This document shows, piece by piece, positions 28,589 to 36,790 of a stretch of 64,000 nucleotides of DNA. Made by a program: the position numbers and the translations under genes. A model generated the notes under the pieces. That model saw only the letters and a program-made list of their open reading frames with translations, was not told where the DNA came from and ran no database searches. The DNA comes from Variovorax sp. OK212 (GTDB taxonomy: Bacteria > Pseudomonadota > Gammaproteobacteria > Burkholderiales > Burkholderiaceae_C), in NCBI RefSeq assembly GCF_900112425.1, contig NZ_FOLP01000002.1, positions 744,001-808,000 on the forward strand. Reading direction: 5' to 3'. Positions within the stretch are counted from its first letter, which is position 1, and each line of letters begins with the position of its first letter.

Positions 28589-28897
28589 TCAGCCGGCGTC
28601 TTCGTCAGCCGGCAGGGCGTCGACGCAGGCGCGGCCCGCGTCGGTGAGGTGCGCCACCCAGCGGTCGTCCAGCTGCACCACGCGCACCCAGCCGGGCCCG
28701 CGCACGCCGCCGATGGCGGCATCGCCCATCAGCGTGAGATGGCGCATGACCACGCTCGCGCCCTGCCCCAGCCGCTTGCCCAGGCGCGGCAGCGACATGC
28801 CGCCCTCGCCCGGTGCTTCGGCGAGCGCGCGCAGGATGGCCACGCAGAAGGAGTCGGCGCCGAAAGAAGAAGAGGAAGAAGAAGTGGCGGCGGTCAT
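28589..28897 (-). CDS. Small winged-helix-like protein between ydeP-like gene and fdhD
   Basis: 102-aa protein. Residues about 20-95 look like an MarR/ArsR-type winged helix: helices around CVAILRALAEA and MSLPRLGKRL, a recognition helix VVMRHLTLMG, a wing (GWVRVVQLDDRWVAHL) and the final LTDAGRACVDAL. The N-terminus is a Ser run. Its start overlaps the ydeP-like stop (ATGA) and it ends 7 bp before fdhD. No known name is recognised. A local regulator or a maturation helper for the formate dehydrogenase-like enzyme are both possible. Confidence 0.7.
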   Translation of the reverse strand: MTAATSSSSSSFGADSFCVAILRALAEAPGEGGMSLPRLGKRLGQGASVVMRHLTLMGDAAIGGVRGPGWVRVVQLDDRWVAHLTDAGRACVDALPADEDAG

Positions 28898-31242
28898 GCC
28901 GCCACGGTATCAGCCTCGGCCGGCGCGGGTGCGGGCGCCACGTGCAACGACAGCACCACGGGAATGGACTTGGAGGTCGGCGTGCCCGCGTTCTCGGCCA
29001 CCGACGACAGCGGCACCAGCGGGTTGGTCTCGGGGTAGTACGCCGCGAGGTTGCCGCGCGGAATGTCGTACGCCACCAGCTTGAAACGGTCGGCGCGGCG
29101 CTCCTGGCCGTCGCTCCACACGGTCTGGATGTCGACCCAGTCGCCGTCCTTCAGCCCCAGGTGGCGGATGTCGTCCTTGTGGATGAAGACCACGCGGCGC
29201 TGGCCGAACACGCCGCGGTAGCGGTCGTCCATGCCGTAGATGGTGGTGTTGTACTGGTCGTGCGAACGCGTGGTGAGCAGCGTGAAGACCACCGTGTCGG
29301 TCTGCTTCGCGAAGCGCGCGCGGGCGCGGTGCGCGTGGGTGTCCAGCGGCACGGCGTGCGTGAAGAACACGGCCTTCTTGGAGGGGGTGTTCCACACGCG
29401 CTCGCTCGCGGTGTTGCGCAGGCGAAAACCGCCGGGGTGCGCCACGCGGGTGTTGAAGTCCTTGAAGTCGTCGAACACGGCTTCGATCTTGTCGCGGATG
29501 CGCGCGTAGTCCTCGATGAGCCACAGCCACGGCGTCTTGCTGCGCGCGCCGATGGTGGCGGCCGCCAGGCGCGCCACGATGGCGGGCTCCGACAAGAGGT
29601 GCTCCGAGGCGGGCGGGTTGATGCCCATCGAGATGTGCACCATGCTCATGGAGTCTTCCACCGTCACGCCCTGCGCGCCGTGGGCCTGCATGTCGATCTC
29701 GGTGCGGCCCAGGCACGGAAGGATGATGGCCTCGCGCCCGTGGATCACGTGGCTGCGGTTGAGCTTGGTGGTCACGTGCACCGTGAGGTCGCACTTCTGC
29801 AGGCCCTTCCAGGTCTGGTAGGTGTCGGGCGTGGCGGCCGCGAAGTTGCCGCCGAGCGCGAAGAACACCTTGCCCTTGCCGTCGAGCATCAGCCGGATGG
29901 CCTCGACCGTGTCCACGCCGTTCTGGCGCGGCGGCTCGAAATCGAACACCTTCTGCAGCCGGTCGAGCAGCGCCGCGGGCGGCTTCTCCCAGATGCCCAT
30001 GGTGCGGTCGCCCTGCACGTTGCTGTGGCCGCGCACCGGGCAGGCGCCCGCGCCTTCGCGGCCCATGTGGCCGCACAGCATGAGCCAGTTGCCGATCATC
30101 TGGATGGTGGCCACCGAGTGCTGGTGCTGCGTGATGCCCATGCCCCAGCAGGCGATGACCCGCTTGGCGCCCAGGTACACGTCGGCGGCGGCGCGGATCT
30201 GCGCCTCGCTCAGGCCCGACTCCTGCACCAGGATGTCCCACGACTCGGCGCGCAGGTCGTCGGCCAGCGCCTCGAAACCGGTGGTGTGCTCGGCGATGAA
30301 TTCGTGGTCGAGCACCGAAGGCTCGCCGCGCGCCACGGCCGCGTCTTCGCGCTCGATGACGTGCTTCATCATCCCCTTGACCGCGGAGAAGTCGCCGCCC
30401 ACGCGCAGCTGGAAGTAGTGCGTGCTGATGGGCGTGGAGCCCATGGTGGCCATCTCGAGCTTGTCCTGCGGATCGGCGAAACGCTCCAGCCCGCGCTCGC
30501 GCAGCGGGTTGAAGCTCACGATGCGCGCGCCGCGCTTGGAGGCCATGCGCAGCTCGCCGAGCATGCGCGGGTGGTTGGTGCCGGGGTTCTGGCCGAAGAT
30601 GAAGATGGCGTCGGCCTTCTCGAAGTCTTCCAGCGTGACCGTGCCCTTGCCCACGCCGATCTGCGGGCGCATGCCGCTGCCGCTGGGCTCGTGGCACATG
30701 TTCGAGCAGTCGGGAAAGTTGTTGGTGCCGTACTCGCGCACGAACAGCTGGTACAGGAACGCAGCCTCGTTGCTGGCGCGGCCCGAGGTGTAGAAGATCG
30801 CCTGGTTCGGGTCGGGCAACGCGTTCAGGTGCAGCGCGATGCGCTCGAAGGCGGCGTCCCATTCGATGGGCACGTACCGGTCGCTGGCCGCGTCGTAGGC
30901 CATGGGGTGCGTGAGGCGGCCCTGGTCTTCGAGCCAGAAGTCGCTTTGCTGGGCCAGCTCGGCCACGGTGTGTTTCGCAAACAGCTCCGGGCCGGCGCGG
31001 CGCGCGGTGGCCTCGGCGGCCACGGCCTTCACGCCGTTCTCGCAGAACTCGAAGGTCGAGGCATGGTTGCGGTCGGGCCAGGCGCAGCCGGGGCAATCGA
31101 AGCCGTCGGGCTGGTTGGCCGAGAGCAGCGTCTTCGCGCCCTTGATGGGAATGTCCTGGCGCAGCAGCGCATTCGTGACGCTGCGCAACGCGCCCCAGCC
31201 GCCGGCGGGGCCCTTGTAAAACTCGATCTTCTGCTCGCTCAT
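28894..31242 (-). CDS. FdhF/YdeP-family molybdopterin oxidoreductase
   Basis: 782-aa Mo-bis-MGD oxidoreductase of the YdeP family (E. coli YdeP, 759 aa, linked to acid resistance). An N-terminal FeS-type motif is DCPGCAWPD, followed later by CENG. The Mo-cofactor domains include YTSGRASNEAAF, NMCHEPSGSGM, GQNPGTNHPRML and a C-terminal MopB domain (TTRSHDQYNTTIYG). No Sec codon is needed. The ATG at 31242 (MSEQKIEFYKGPAGGWGA) is the family start. Cotranscription with fdhD suggests it needs a sulfurated cofactor; its substrate is unproven. Confidence 0.9.
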   Translation of the reverse strand: MSEQKIEFYKGPAGGWGALRSVTNALLRQDIPIKGAKTLLSANQPDGFDCPGCAWPDRNHASTFEFCENGVKAVAAEATARRAGPELFAKHTVAELAQQSDFWLEDQGRLTHPMAYDAASDRYVPIEWDAAFERIALHLNALPDPNQAIFYTSGRASNEAAFLYQLFVREYGTNNFPDCSNMCHEPSGSGMRPQIGVGKGTVTLEDFEKADAIFIFGQNPGTNHPRMLGELRMASKRGARIVSFNPLRERGLERFADPQDKLEMATMGSTPISTHYFQLRVGGDFSAVKGMMKHVIEREDAAVARGEPSVLDHEFIAEHTTGFEALADDLRAESWDILVQESGLSEAQIRAAADVYLGAKRVIACWGMGITQHQHSVATIQMIGNWLMLCGHMGREGAGACPVRGHSNVQGDRTMGIWEKPPAALLDRLQKVFDFEPPRQNGVDTVEAIRLMLDGKGKVFFALGGNFAAATPDTYQTWKGLQKCDLTVHVTTKLNRSHVIHGREAIILPCLGRTEIDMQAHGAQGVTVEDSMSMVHISMGINPPASEHLLSEPAIVARLAAATIGARSKTPWLWLIEDYARIRDKIEAVFDDFKDFNTRVAHPGGFRLRNTASERVWNTPSKKAVFFTHAVPLDTHAHRARARFAKQTDTVVFTLLTTRSHDQYNTTIYGMDDRYRGVFGQRRVVFIHKDDIRHLGLKDGDWVDIQTVWSDGQERRADRFKLVAYDIPRGNLAAYYPETNPLVPLSSVAENAGTPTSKSIPVVLSLHVAPAPAPAEADTVAA

Positions 31243-31898
31243 GCCGGGAGTGTTCGCCCCCCGGATGCCGCAGTCAAATTGGATCGGCACATGCGGTGAT
31301 TCAAAACGGAAATGAAGGGGCTTTTGCGGGGCCCGCCCCGGGGCCGATCAGCGTGGTGGCCGAAGACGTGCCGGCGAATGTGCCCGCGGCAGGGGTGCCG
31401 TGCAAGGTGCTGCGGGAGATCACGGCGCGGGTTGTCGCCCGCCTTGCGGCAAGTGAACGGTGAAAAGCGCAACGCGGCCATGCCGTTTCCGATCGCCTCG
31501 AGGGCGCGCTCGGCCAACGCCGGGTCGCCGTCTCTCGCCAGTTCCCGCTCGCGCACGAAGTCGTACAGCCGCTCGATGTCTTCGGCCGCCTGGCGCGCGA
31601 ACCGAACCGCGCAGCTCACCGGCGCGCCGCGTTCTGGCGCTTCCTTGCCGATTCGAGTTTGCTTTCCGAGGCGATGCATCACCTCGCCTGCATCGGCATG
31701 GTCGCCGCTGCGGCGGGCGCCGGCCAGTGAAGCCATGCCGCGCGCAACGAATTCGGCCTGGCTCTTGCGCTGCAGGACACAGGCGCGCACCGCGGCCTCG
31801 ACGAACTGGGACAGGGATTCACCCTCGCCGAGCACGCGCTCGACTTCGTCCCGGAACTCGGGCTCCACGCGAACGGAAGGAATGGTGGCGCTTTTCAT
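31239..31898 (-). pseudogene. Toxin-antitoxin remnant: YlcI/YnfO-like antitoxin fused to truncated ParE/RelE-type toxin
   Basis: A single open frame of about 220 codons. Residues 1 to about 80 (MKSATIPSVRVEPEFRDEVE, then GESLSQFVEAAVR) match small antitoxins of the YlcI/YnfO type. From about residue 94 (SCAVRFARQAAEDIERLYDF) it matches a ParE/RelE toxin up to FSPFTCRKAGDNP. The toxin then loses its C-terminal strands, and the remaining frame is antisense to an acetyltransferase fragment. No stop separates antitoxin and toxin, so they may be made as a fusion. The antitoxin could still be functional. Confidence 0.65.
31302..31463 (+). pseudogene. C-terminal fragment of a hexapeptide-repeat (maltose/nodulation type) O-acetyltransferase
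   Basis: On the plus strand the frame ending at the TGA 31461-31463 reads ISVVAEDVPANVPAAGVPC followed by KVLREIT. This is the conserved end of maltose O-acetyltransferase-like proteins (typically VVTRDIPANVVAAGNPxRVLREI). The upstream beta-helix coils are absent, so only the last 40 or so residues remain. The fragment interrupts the toxin on the other strand, marking a rearrangement junction at roughly 31425-31440. Confidence 0.6.
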
Positions 31899-31906
31899 CG
31901 CCAAAG

Positions 31907-31926
31907 TGCATCGCTTGTGCGATGCA
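31907..31926. promoter_or_regulatory. Palindrome upstream of the antitoxin gene
   Basis: TGCATCGC and GCGATGCA (8-bp perfect arms) flank TTGT. The palindrome starts 9 bases upstream of the antitoxin ATG (31898). Antitoxins commonly repress their own promoter through such sites, so an autoregulatory operator is plausible. Confidence 0.5.
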
Positions 31927-31959
31927 AACAACCCAAAGCCGGCGGTCAGCGGCCAGTGG

Positions 31960-32748
31960 TCAGCCGCGCGCGTCCTGCATCAGCAGCCCGCGCAACTTGC
32001 TGCGCAGCGGCGTGTCTTCGACCTCCTGCACGCCGGCGACGTCGCGCAGCGCGAAGTCGCGGCTCTGCGCGTCGTGCAGGTCGATCTCGCGCACCACCTG
32101 GCCGTCGCGGTAGACGAAAGCCACGTCGGCCAGCGCGAGCACGTCCTCGATGTCGTGCGTGATCATCAGCACCGGAATGCCCCACTGCTTGCGCACCTGG
32201 GCAAGCTCGTTGCGCAGTTCGGTGCGCAGCATCGGGTTGAGCGCGGCGAAGGGCTCGTCGAGCAGCAGCACCTGCGGCTCGCAGGCCAGCGCACGGGCCA
32301 GCGCCACGCGCTGCTGCTGGCCGCCCGACAGGTTCTGCGGGCGGCTGTCGGCCAGCGCCGCGAGCCCGAAGCTCTCGAGCAGCGCCTGCACGCGCTCGGC
32401 GTCCTTCGCGGGCGGCTTGCGGCGATGCCACGCGGTCAGCCCGAAGGCCACGTTCTCGCGCACGCTCAGGTGCGGGAACAGCGCGTAGTCCTGGAACAGG
32501 TAGCCCACGCGCCGTGCCGGCGCGGGCACGTCGATGCGCCGCGCCGAGTCGTACAGCGTGCGGCCGTCGAGCCGCACATGGCCCGACGCCGGATGCAGCA
32601 GCCCCGCAATGGCCTGCAGCGTGAGCGACTTGCCCGCGCCCGACGGACCGTAGAGCGCGGCGAAAGGCACGTCGGTCCGAAAGCGCACGGCCAGGTCGAA
32701 GCGGCGAGCCCCGTCCTTCACCGAGAGCTTCAGATCGACGTCGATCAT
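31960..32748 (-). CDS. modC: Molybdate ABC transporter ATP-binding protein (no MOP domain)
   Basis: 262-aa ABC ATPase with Walker A GPSGAGKSLT, Q-loop LFQDYALFPHLSV, signature LSGGQQQRVAL and Walker B VLLLDEPFAAL. The order modB-modA-modC identifies it as the molybdate importer ATPase. E. coli ModC is about 350 aa and carries a C-terminal molybdate-binding MOP domain; this protein ends after the ATPase domain, so direct feedback by molybdate is absent. The start overlaps the modA stop (ATGA). Confidence 0.9.
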   Translation of the reverse strand: MIDVDLKLSVKDGARRFDLAVRFRTDVPFAALYGPSGAGKSLTLQAIAGLLHPASGHVRLDGRTLYDSARRIDVPAPARRVGYLFQDYALFPHLSVRENVAFGLTAWHRRKPPAKDAERVQALLESFGLAALADSRPQNLSGGQQQRVALARALACEPQVLLLDEPFAALNPMLRTELRNELAQVRKQWGIPVLMITHDIEDVLALADVAFVYRDGQVVREIDLHDAQSRDFALRDVAGVQEVEDTPLRSKLRGLLMQDARG

Positions 32749-33494
32749 GGTTTGCCGAAACCGTAGCGCGTGAGCACTTCCTGCGCGGCGGGGGTCGCGA
32801 GGAAGCTGACGAACTCGCCGGCCAGCGCCTTCTGCTTGCTGTCGGCCACCACGGCGATCGGGTACGTCACGGGCGTGTGGCCGGTGGGCGTGAAGGCGAT
32901 CTTCACCTTGTCGCCGGCCACGGCCGCGTCGGTGCGGTAGACGAAGCCGGCCTCGACCTCGCCGCGGCTCACGTAGTCGAGCACCTGGCGCACGCTGTCG
33001 GCCTGCACGAACTTGGGCTCGAGCGTGGTCCAGAGGTTGGCGCCGTCCAGCACCTGCTTGGTGTAGCGCCCGACCGGCACGGTCGCGACCTTGCCCACGG
33101 CGATCTTCTTGACGTTGGCACCGCCCAGGTCCTGCAGCGTCTTCAGGCCCACCGCGTCCTTGGCGGGCTCGACGAGCACCAGGCTGTTGGTGACGAAGTC
33201 CTTGCGGGTGGCGGTGTCGATCAGCTTCTGCTCGACGCCGCGGTTCATGGTGTCCTGGTCGGCGCTGGCGAACACGTCCACGGGCGCGCCCTGGCCGATC
33301 TGCTGCAGCAGCACGCCCGAGGCGGCGAAGTTGAAGCGCACCGTGGCGCCCGACTTGGCGGCCTCGAACCTGGGACCGATTTCCTTGAACGCATCGGTCA
33401 GGCTGGCGGCGGCGGACACGGTGATCTGCTGCGCGCCGGCGGCCAGCGGCAGGGCGAGAGCAAGAACCAACGACAGGAGGCGGAACGGGCGCAT
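32745..33494 (-). CDS. modA: Molybdate-binding periplasmic protein
   Basis: 249-aa periplasmic receptor with signal peptide (MRPFRLLSLVLALALPLAAG). The ModA motifs VSAAASLTDAFKEI, NFAASGVLLQQI, GAPVDVFASAD and the C-terminal FVSFLATPAAQEVLTRYGF are clear. GGAG precedes the ATG at 33494. Imported molybdate would supply the formate dehydrogenase cofactors encoded nearby. Confidence 0.95.
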   Translation of the reverse strand: MRPFRLLSLVLALALPLAAGAQQITVSAAASLTDAFKEIGPRFEAAKSGATVRFNFAASGVLLQQIGQGAPVDVFASADQDTMNRGVEQKLIDTATRKDFVTNSLVLVEPAKDAVGLKTLQDLGGANVKKIAVGKVATVPVGRYTKQVLDGANLWTTLEPKFVQADSVRQVLDYVSRGEVEAGFVYRTDAAVAGDKVKIAFTPTGHTPVTYPIAVVADSKQKALAGEFVSFLATPAAQEVLTRYGFGKP

Positions 33495-33529
33495 GGAGAA
33501 CTCCAGATTGCTTGTTTGTTGAAACGGAA

Positions 33530-34213
33530 TCAGCGAAGGGAAAAGAAGCGGTTCGACAGCACCAGCACGGTGACCGACAGCAGCGAGGTGACCACGACCA
33601 GCAGCAGCGCGAGGTCGTCGTGGCCGGCCTGCACCGCGTCGTAGATGGCCATCGACAGCGTCTGGGTCTGCTTGGGAATGGAGCCCGCCACCATCAGCGA
33701 CGCGCCGAACTCGCCCATGGCGCGCGCGAAGGCCAGCAGCGTGCCGGCCAGGATGCCGGGCCAGGCCAGCGGCAGCGTGACGCGCAGGAACACGGAAAAA
33801 GGCGACTGCCGCAGCGTGCTGGCCGCGGCCTCGAGCGAGCGGTCGACGCCCGAGAACGCCGCGCTGGCCGACTTGAGCACCAGCGGCAGCGCCACCACGG
33901 CCGAGGCCACCACGGCGCCGTGCCAGCTGAAGATGATGGTGTAGTCGAGGTGCTCGCGCAGCCACGCGCCCAGCGGGCTGCGGCGCCCGGCCGCCACCAG
34001 GATGGCGTAGCCGATCACGGTCGGCGGCAGCACCAGCGGCAGCATGAATATGGCCTCGAGCACGGTGCGCCCGAAGAAGCGCTTGCGCGCGAACACCCAG
34101 CCCAGCGCCACGCCGACCACCAGTGCCAGCAAGGTCGCCACGGCCGCGACCTTGAGCGACAGCACCAGCGGAAACCAGTCGGTGGAGGCGATGAGCGAGT
34201 TCGTCGTGTTCAT
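33530..34213 (-). CDS. modB: Molybdate ABC transporter permease
   Basis: 227-aa permease with five to six membrane segments and the ModB motifs LPLVLPPTVIGYAIL and the EAA loop EAAASTLRQSPFSVFLRVTLP. It is the first gene of the operon (modB-modA-modC), an order different from the usual modABC. The 108-bp upstream gap to the divergent gene at 34322 probably holds the promoter. Confidence 0.94.
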   Translation of the reverse strand: MNTTNSLIASTDWFPLVLSLKVAAVATLLALVVGVALGWVFARKRFFGRTVLEAIFMLPLVLPPTVIGYAILVAAGRRSPLGAWLREHLDYTIIFSWHGAVVASAVVALPLVLKSASAAFSGVDRSLEAAASTLRQSPFSVFLRVTLPLAWPGILAGTLLAFARAMGEFGASLMVAGSIPKQTQTLSMAIYDAVQAGHDDLALLLVVVTSLLSVTVLVLSNRFFSLR

Positions 34214-34321
34214 GAGAATACGGCGGGATTGTTACATGATGAGGCTCAAGGTTCTCACGGGGGTGCGCAGATGGAGGAGTCTCCATATACTGCGGGATAC
34301 AGCGTAGGAGACATTCCCCCC

Positions 34322-34561
34322 ATGCGCGCATCCGCCCACGACACCGTTGTCCGTTCGATCTCCGGCAGGCCGGAGCTTCGCCACGCGACGCCAGTGCAGG
34401 AATGGCGCATCGAGCGGTCGATGGACGCCGCGGGTTTCGTGCTGTCGATCACCGCGCCCGACGGCGCGAGCCAGTCCTTCTTCGTGGCGCAGGCCGACGC
34501 CGACGACATCGGCGAAGTGCTGCGCCGGCAGGCGGCGTGGGTCGACCAGCGGGAGCAGTGA
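34322..34561 (+). CDS. Conserved hypothetical protein
   Basis: 79-aa acidic protein (or 96 aa if an in-frame ATG at 34271 is used) with no recognised domain. A beta-hairpin-like stretch (EWRIERSMDAAGFVLSITA) is followed by a helix. It is divergent from modB and ends five bases before the nitroreductase start, so the two are probably cotranscribed. Confidence 0.5.
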   Translation: MRASAHDTVVRSISGRPELRHATPVQEWRIERSMDAAGFVLSITAPDGASQSFFVAQADADDIGEVLRRQAAWVDQREQ

Positions 34562-34566
34562 CGCGC

Positions 34567-35235
34567 ATGTGGCGGCACATGACGGGTGCGCAGCGCATCC
34601 TCGAAGTCCTGCTGACGCGGCGCTCCGTGTCGCCGCGGCGCCTGCAGCAGCCCGGCCCCAACCCCGACGAACTCGACGCCATCCTCCAGGCCGGCCTGCG
34701 CGCGCCCGACCACGGCGGCCTGCATCCGTGGCGCGTGATCGAGTTCAGGCCGCAGAACCGCGAGGCGCTGGCCTGGTGCTTCGAGCAGGAGAAGCTGCGG
34801 CGCGATCCTCTGGCCGGCCCCGCCGACCTGAAGCGCGCACGCGAACACGCCATGCGCGCGCCCCTGCTGCTGGGCTTCGTGGTGTCGCCGCGCGAGCGCA
34901 GCAAGATCCCGGCGCGCGAACAGTGGCTGAGCGCGGGGGCCGCGCTGGGCAACCTGCTGAGCGCCGCGCACCAGCTGGGCTACGGCGCCATCGTGCTGAG
35001 CGGCGAACGCTGCTTCGACGAGACGCTGGCGCGGCAGGTGGGCGTGCTGCTGGGCGAGTACCTGGTGGGCTTCATCAGCATCGGCAGCGTGAAGGAGGCG
35101 CCGCCACAGGCGCGCGAGGTGCTGTCGCAGAGCGTGTGGTCGTGCTGGCAGGGATGGCAGGAGCCGCAGGCCGGCGCCCTGCCTACCCTGCCCGCTCAGC
35201 CCATCCGGCCGTCGGAGCGGGTGCGCGGCAGCTGA
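34567..35235 (+). CDS. Nitroreductase family flavoprotein (YdjA-like)
   Basis: 222-aa FMN-dependent oxidoreductase of the small NfsB/YdjA type. It has LLTRRSVSPRRL at the FMN phosphate site, AGLRAPDHGGLHPWRVIEF, and LSAGAALGNLLSAAHQLGYG. YdjA-like members are the shortest group and often lack clear nitroaromatic activity. The start at 34567 (MWRHMTG) or 34579 cannot be decided. The 3' end overlaps the convergent trmO gene by 40 bases. Confidence 0.85.
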   Translation: MWRHMTGAQRILEVLLTRRSVSPRRLQQPGPNPDELDAILQAGLRAPDHGGLHPWRVIEFRPQNREALAWCFEQEKLRRDPLAGPADLKRAREHAMRAPLLLGFVVSPRERSKIPAREQWLSAGAALGNLLSAAHQLGYGAIVLSGERCFDETLARQVGVLLGEYLVGFISIGSVKEAPPQAREVLSQSVWSCWQGWQEPQAGALPTLPAQPIRPSERVRGS

Positions 35236-35717
35236 TCGAGCCTGGCGCCGAACCAGCCGACGCGCTCGGTCTCGCGCACGTCGAACTTCGGCACGTAGGG
35301 CTTGATGTCGAGCACGGGCGTGCCGTCCATCATGTCGTTGCCGCTGAAGTGCAGCGTGGTGCCTTCCACCGATTCCAGCCGCACGATCGACAGGCCCAGC
35401 CGGTTCGGCCGCGCCGGTGCGCGCGTGGCGAACACGCCGTGCGAGGTGTTGTCGAGAAAGGGTACCACCTCCAGCCGCTCGTGCGCGCACTGGTGCAGGT
35501 GGGTGACGAGGATCAGGTAGTCGAAGCCCTCGATGTCGCGCAGGCCCGGCGCGAACTCGGCGAACACCTCGAGGCGGCCTTTTTCTTCCGGCGCGCCGGC
35601 CGTCTGGATCGGCATGCCGGTGGCCTCCGTGAAGCGGCTGCGTACGATGCCGACCGGGCGGCTCACCACGTCGGCGGCACCGGCGGGTTCGGCGGCTTGG
35701 GGGGCTTCAGAGCTCAT
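35196..35717 (-). CDS. trmO: tRNA (N6-threonylcarbamoyladenosine(37)-N6)-methyltransferase TrmO-like
   Basis: 173-aa protein of the TsaA/TrmO (UPF0066) family that methylates t6A37 in tRNA with S-adenosylmethionine. It has PVGIVRSRFTEATGMPIQT, a segment IEGFDYLILVTHLHQC, the ATRAPARPNRLGLS motif and DGTPVLDIKPYVP. It lacks the C-terminal domain of the longer E. coli protein, as many family members do. The start overlaps the ModE-like stop by four bases. Confidence 0.88.
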   Translation of the reverse strand: MSSEAPQAAEPAGAADVVSRPVGIVRSRFTEATGMPIQTAGAPEEKGRLEVFAEFAPGLRDIEGFDYLILVTHLHQCAHERLEVVPFLDNTSHGVFATRAPARPNRLGLSIVRLESVEGTTLHFSGNDMMDGTPVLDIKPYVPKFDVRETERVGWFGARLDQLPRTRSDGRMG

Positions 35718-36061
35718 GGCGCGAGCAGGCGCGTGAGCGCGCGGATGTCGGCCGCGGCGGCCAGCCGCGCGGCGTTTTCGATGGCGCGGTAATGCTTGAC
35801 GATCTCTTCGCCCACCGGCGTGAGCGCCGTGCCGCCGCCGCGCGAACCGCCGGCGGCGGTGTTCACGGCGGGCGAGGCCAGCGTCTGGTTCATCTCGTCG
35901 ATCAGCATCCAGGCGCGCCGGTACGACATGCCGAGCAGCCGGGCGGCCGCGGAAATCGAGCCGGTCTCGGCCACGGCTTCGAGCACGGCGATCTTGCCGG
36001 GGCCGATGGCGATGGTCTCGTCCCTATAGATGCGCAGGCGAAACTGGACTTTGGATTTCAT
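35714..36061 (-). CDS. ModE-like molybdenum-responsive regulator, DNA-binding domain only
   Basis: 115-aa winged-HTH protein matching the N-terminal domain of ModE: IYRDETIAIGPGKIAVLEAV, the HTH TGSISAAARLLGMSYRRAW and LIDEMNQTL. The C-terminal molybdate-binding MOP domains are missing, so molybdate sensing would need another partner. It is translationally coupled to trmO and divergent from a lipoprotein with a Mo-oxidoreductase-like domain. Confidence 0.85.
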   Translation of the reverse strand: MKSKVQFRLRIYRDETIAIGPGKIAVLEAVAETGSISAAARLLGMSYRRAWMLIDEMNQTLASPAVNTAAGGSRGGGTALTPVGEEIVKHYRAIENAARLAAAADIRALTRLLAP

Positions 36062-36172
36062 GTTGGCGCGAAGCGTAAACCAATGCGGGCCGCCATTGTC
36101 CGCCCGCGGCAGGCCGGGTCGCTATGCAAGAATGAATACGACGCACCCGCTTCGGGGAAACGAGGAGTTCCA

Positions 36173-36766
36173 GTGAAAGACCGCACCCTGTTCCTGGCCG
36201 TGACCGGCATCGTGTTGGCGCTGCTTGCGGGTTGCGCTTCAAGTCCGCCTGCCCCAGCCGCGCCGTCCGCCGCCCCGATGACGCCGGTGGCCCCGATGGC
36301 GCCGCATGCCGCGCACGGTGCGCCCGCCGCGAACGAAGCCGTCTCGCCCTCCTTCACCGTCTCGGGCGCCGTCGGCAGGCGCGCCACCTTCGACCTCGCC
36401 GCGCTGCAGGCCATGCCCGCCGTCACGCAGACGGCCGGCGGCAACAGCTACACGGGCGTGAGCCTGTGGAGCTTGCTGAACGACGCGTCGGTCGGCCTGA
36501 AGCCCGACACCGCGGCGCGCAACCCGGTGCTGTCGATGTATGCGGTGGTGGTCGGCAGCGACAGCTACCGCGCGGTGGTCTCGCTGGCGGAGATCGCACC
36601 CGAATCCGGCAACCGCGTGGCGCTGGTTGCCTACAGCCTGAACGGCATGCCGCTGGGTCGCAACGGCATGGCGCGGCTGGTGATGGCCGGCGACGTGAAG
36701 CCGGGCCGCTCGGTGGCCCGGCTGGCCGCGATCGAAGTCTTCGCGGCGCAGCCTTCGGGCCGGTGA
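36173..36766 (+). CDS. Lipoprotein with molybdopterin-oxidoreductase (SUOX-like) domain
   Basis: 197-aa predicted lipoprotein starting with GTG at 36173, preceded by GAGGAG. The signal peptide ends LLAGC. After an Ala/Pro/Met linker, residues about 65-195 resemble the sulfite-oxidase-type molybdopterin-binding fold: VSGAVGRRATFDLAALQAMP, SYTGVSLWSLLNDA and the RLVMAGDVKPGR end. The fold may be used without cofactor, as the catalytic Cys is not seen. It is divergent from the ModE-like regulator, which may control it. Confidence 0.65.
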   Translation: MKDRTLFLAVTGIVLALLAGCASSPPAPAAPSAAPMTPVAPMAPHAAHGAPAANEAVSPSFTVSGAVGRRATFDLAALQAMPAVTQTAGGNSYTGVSLWSLLNDASVGLKPDTAARNPVLSMYAVVVGSDSYRAVVSLAEIAPESGNRVALVAYSLNGMPLGRNGMARLVMAGDVKPGRSVARLAAIEVFAAQPSGR

Positions 36767-36790
36767 TCCCTCAAGGGATCGGCTGGCGGA

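Noticed and set aside
34262..34306. ModE-type operator upstream of modB
   Set aside because: The CATATA and ATACAGCG pieces form no convincing palindrome and match a ModE box poorly.
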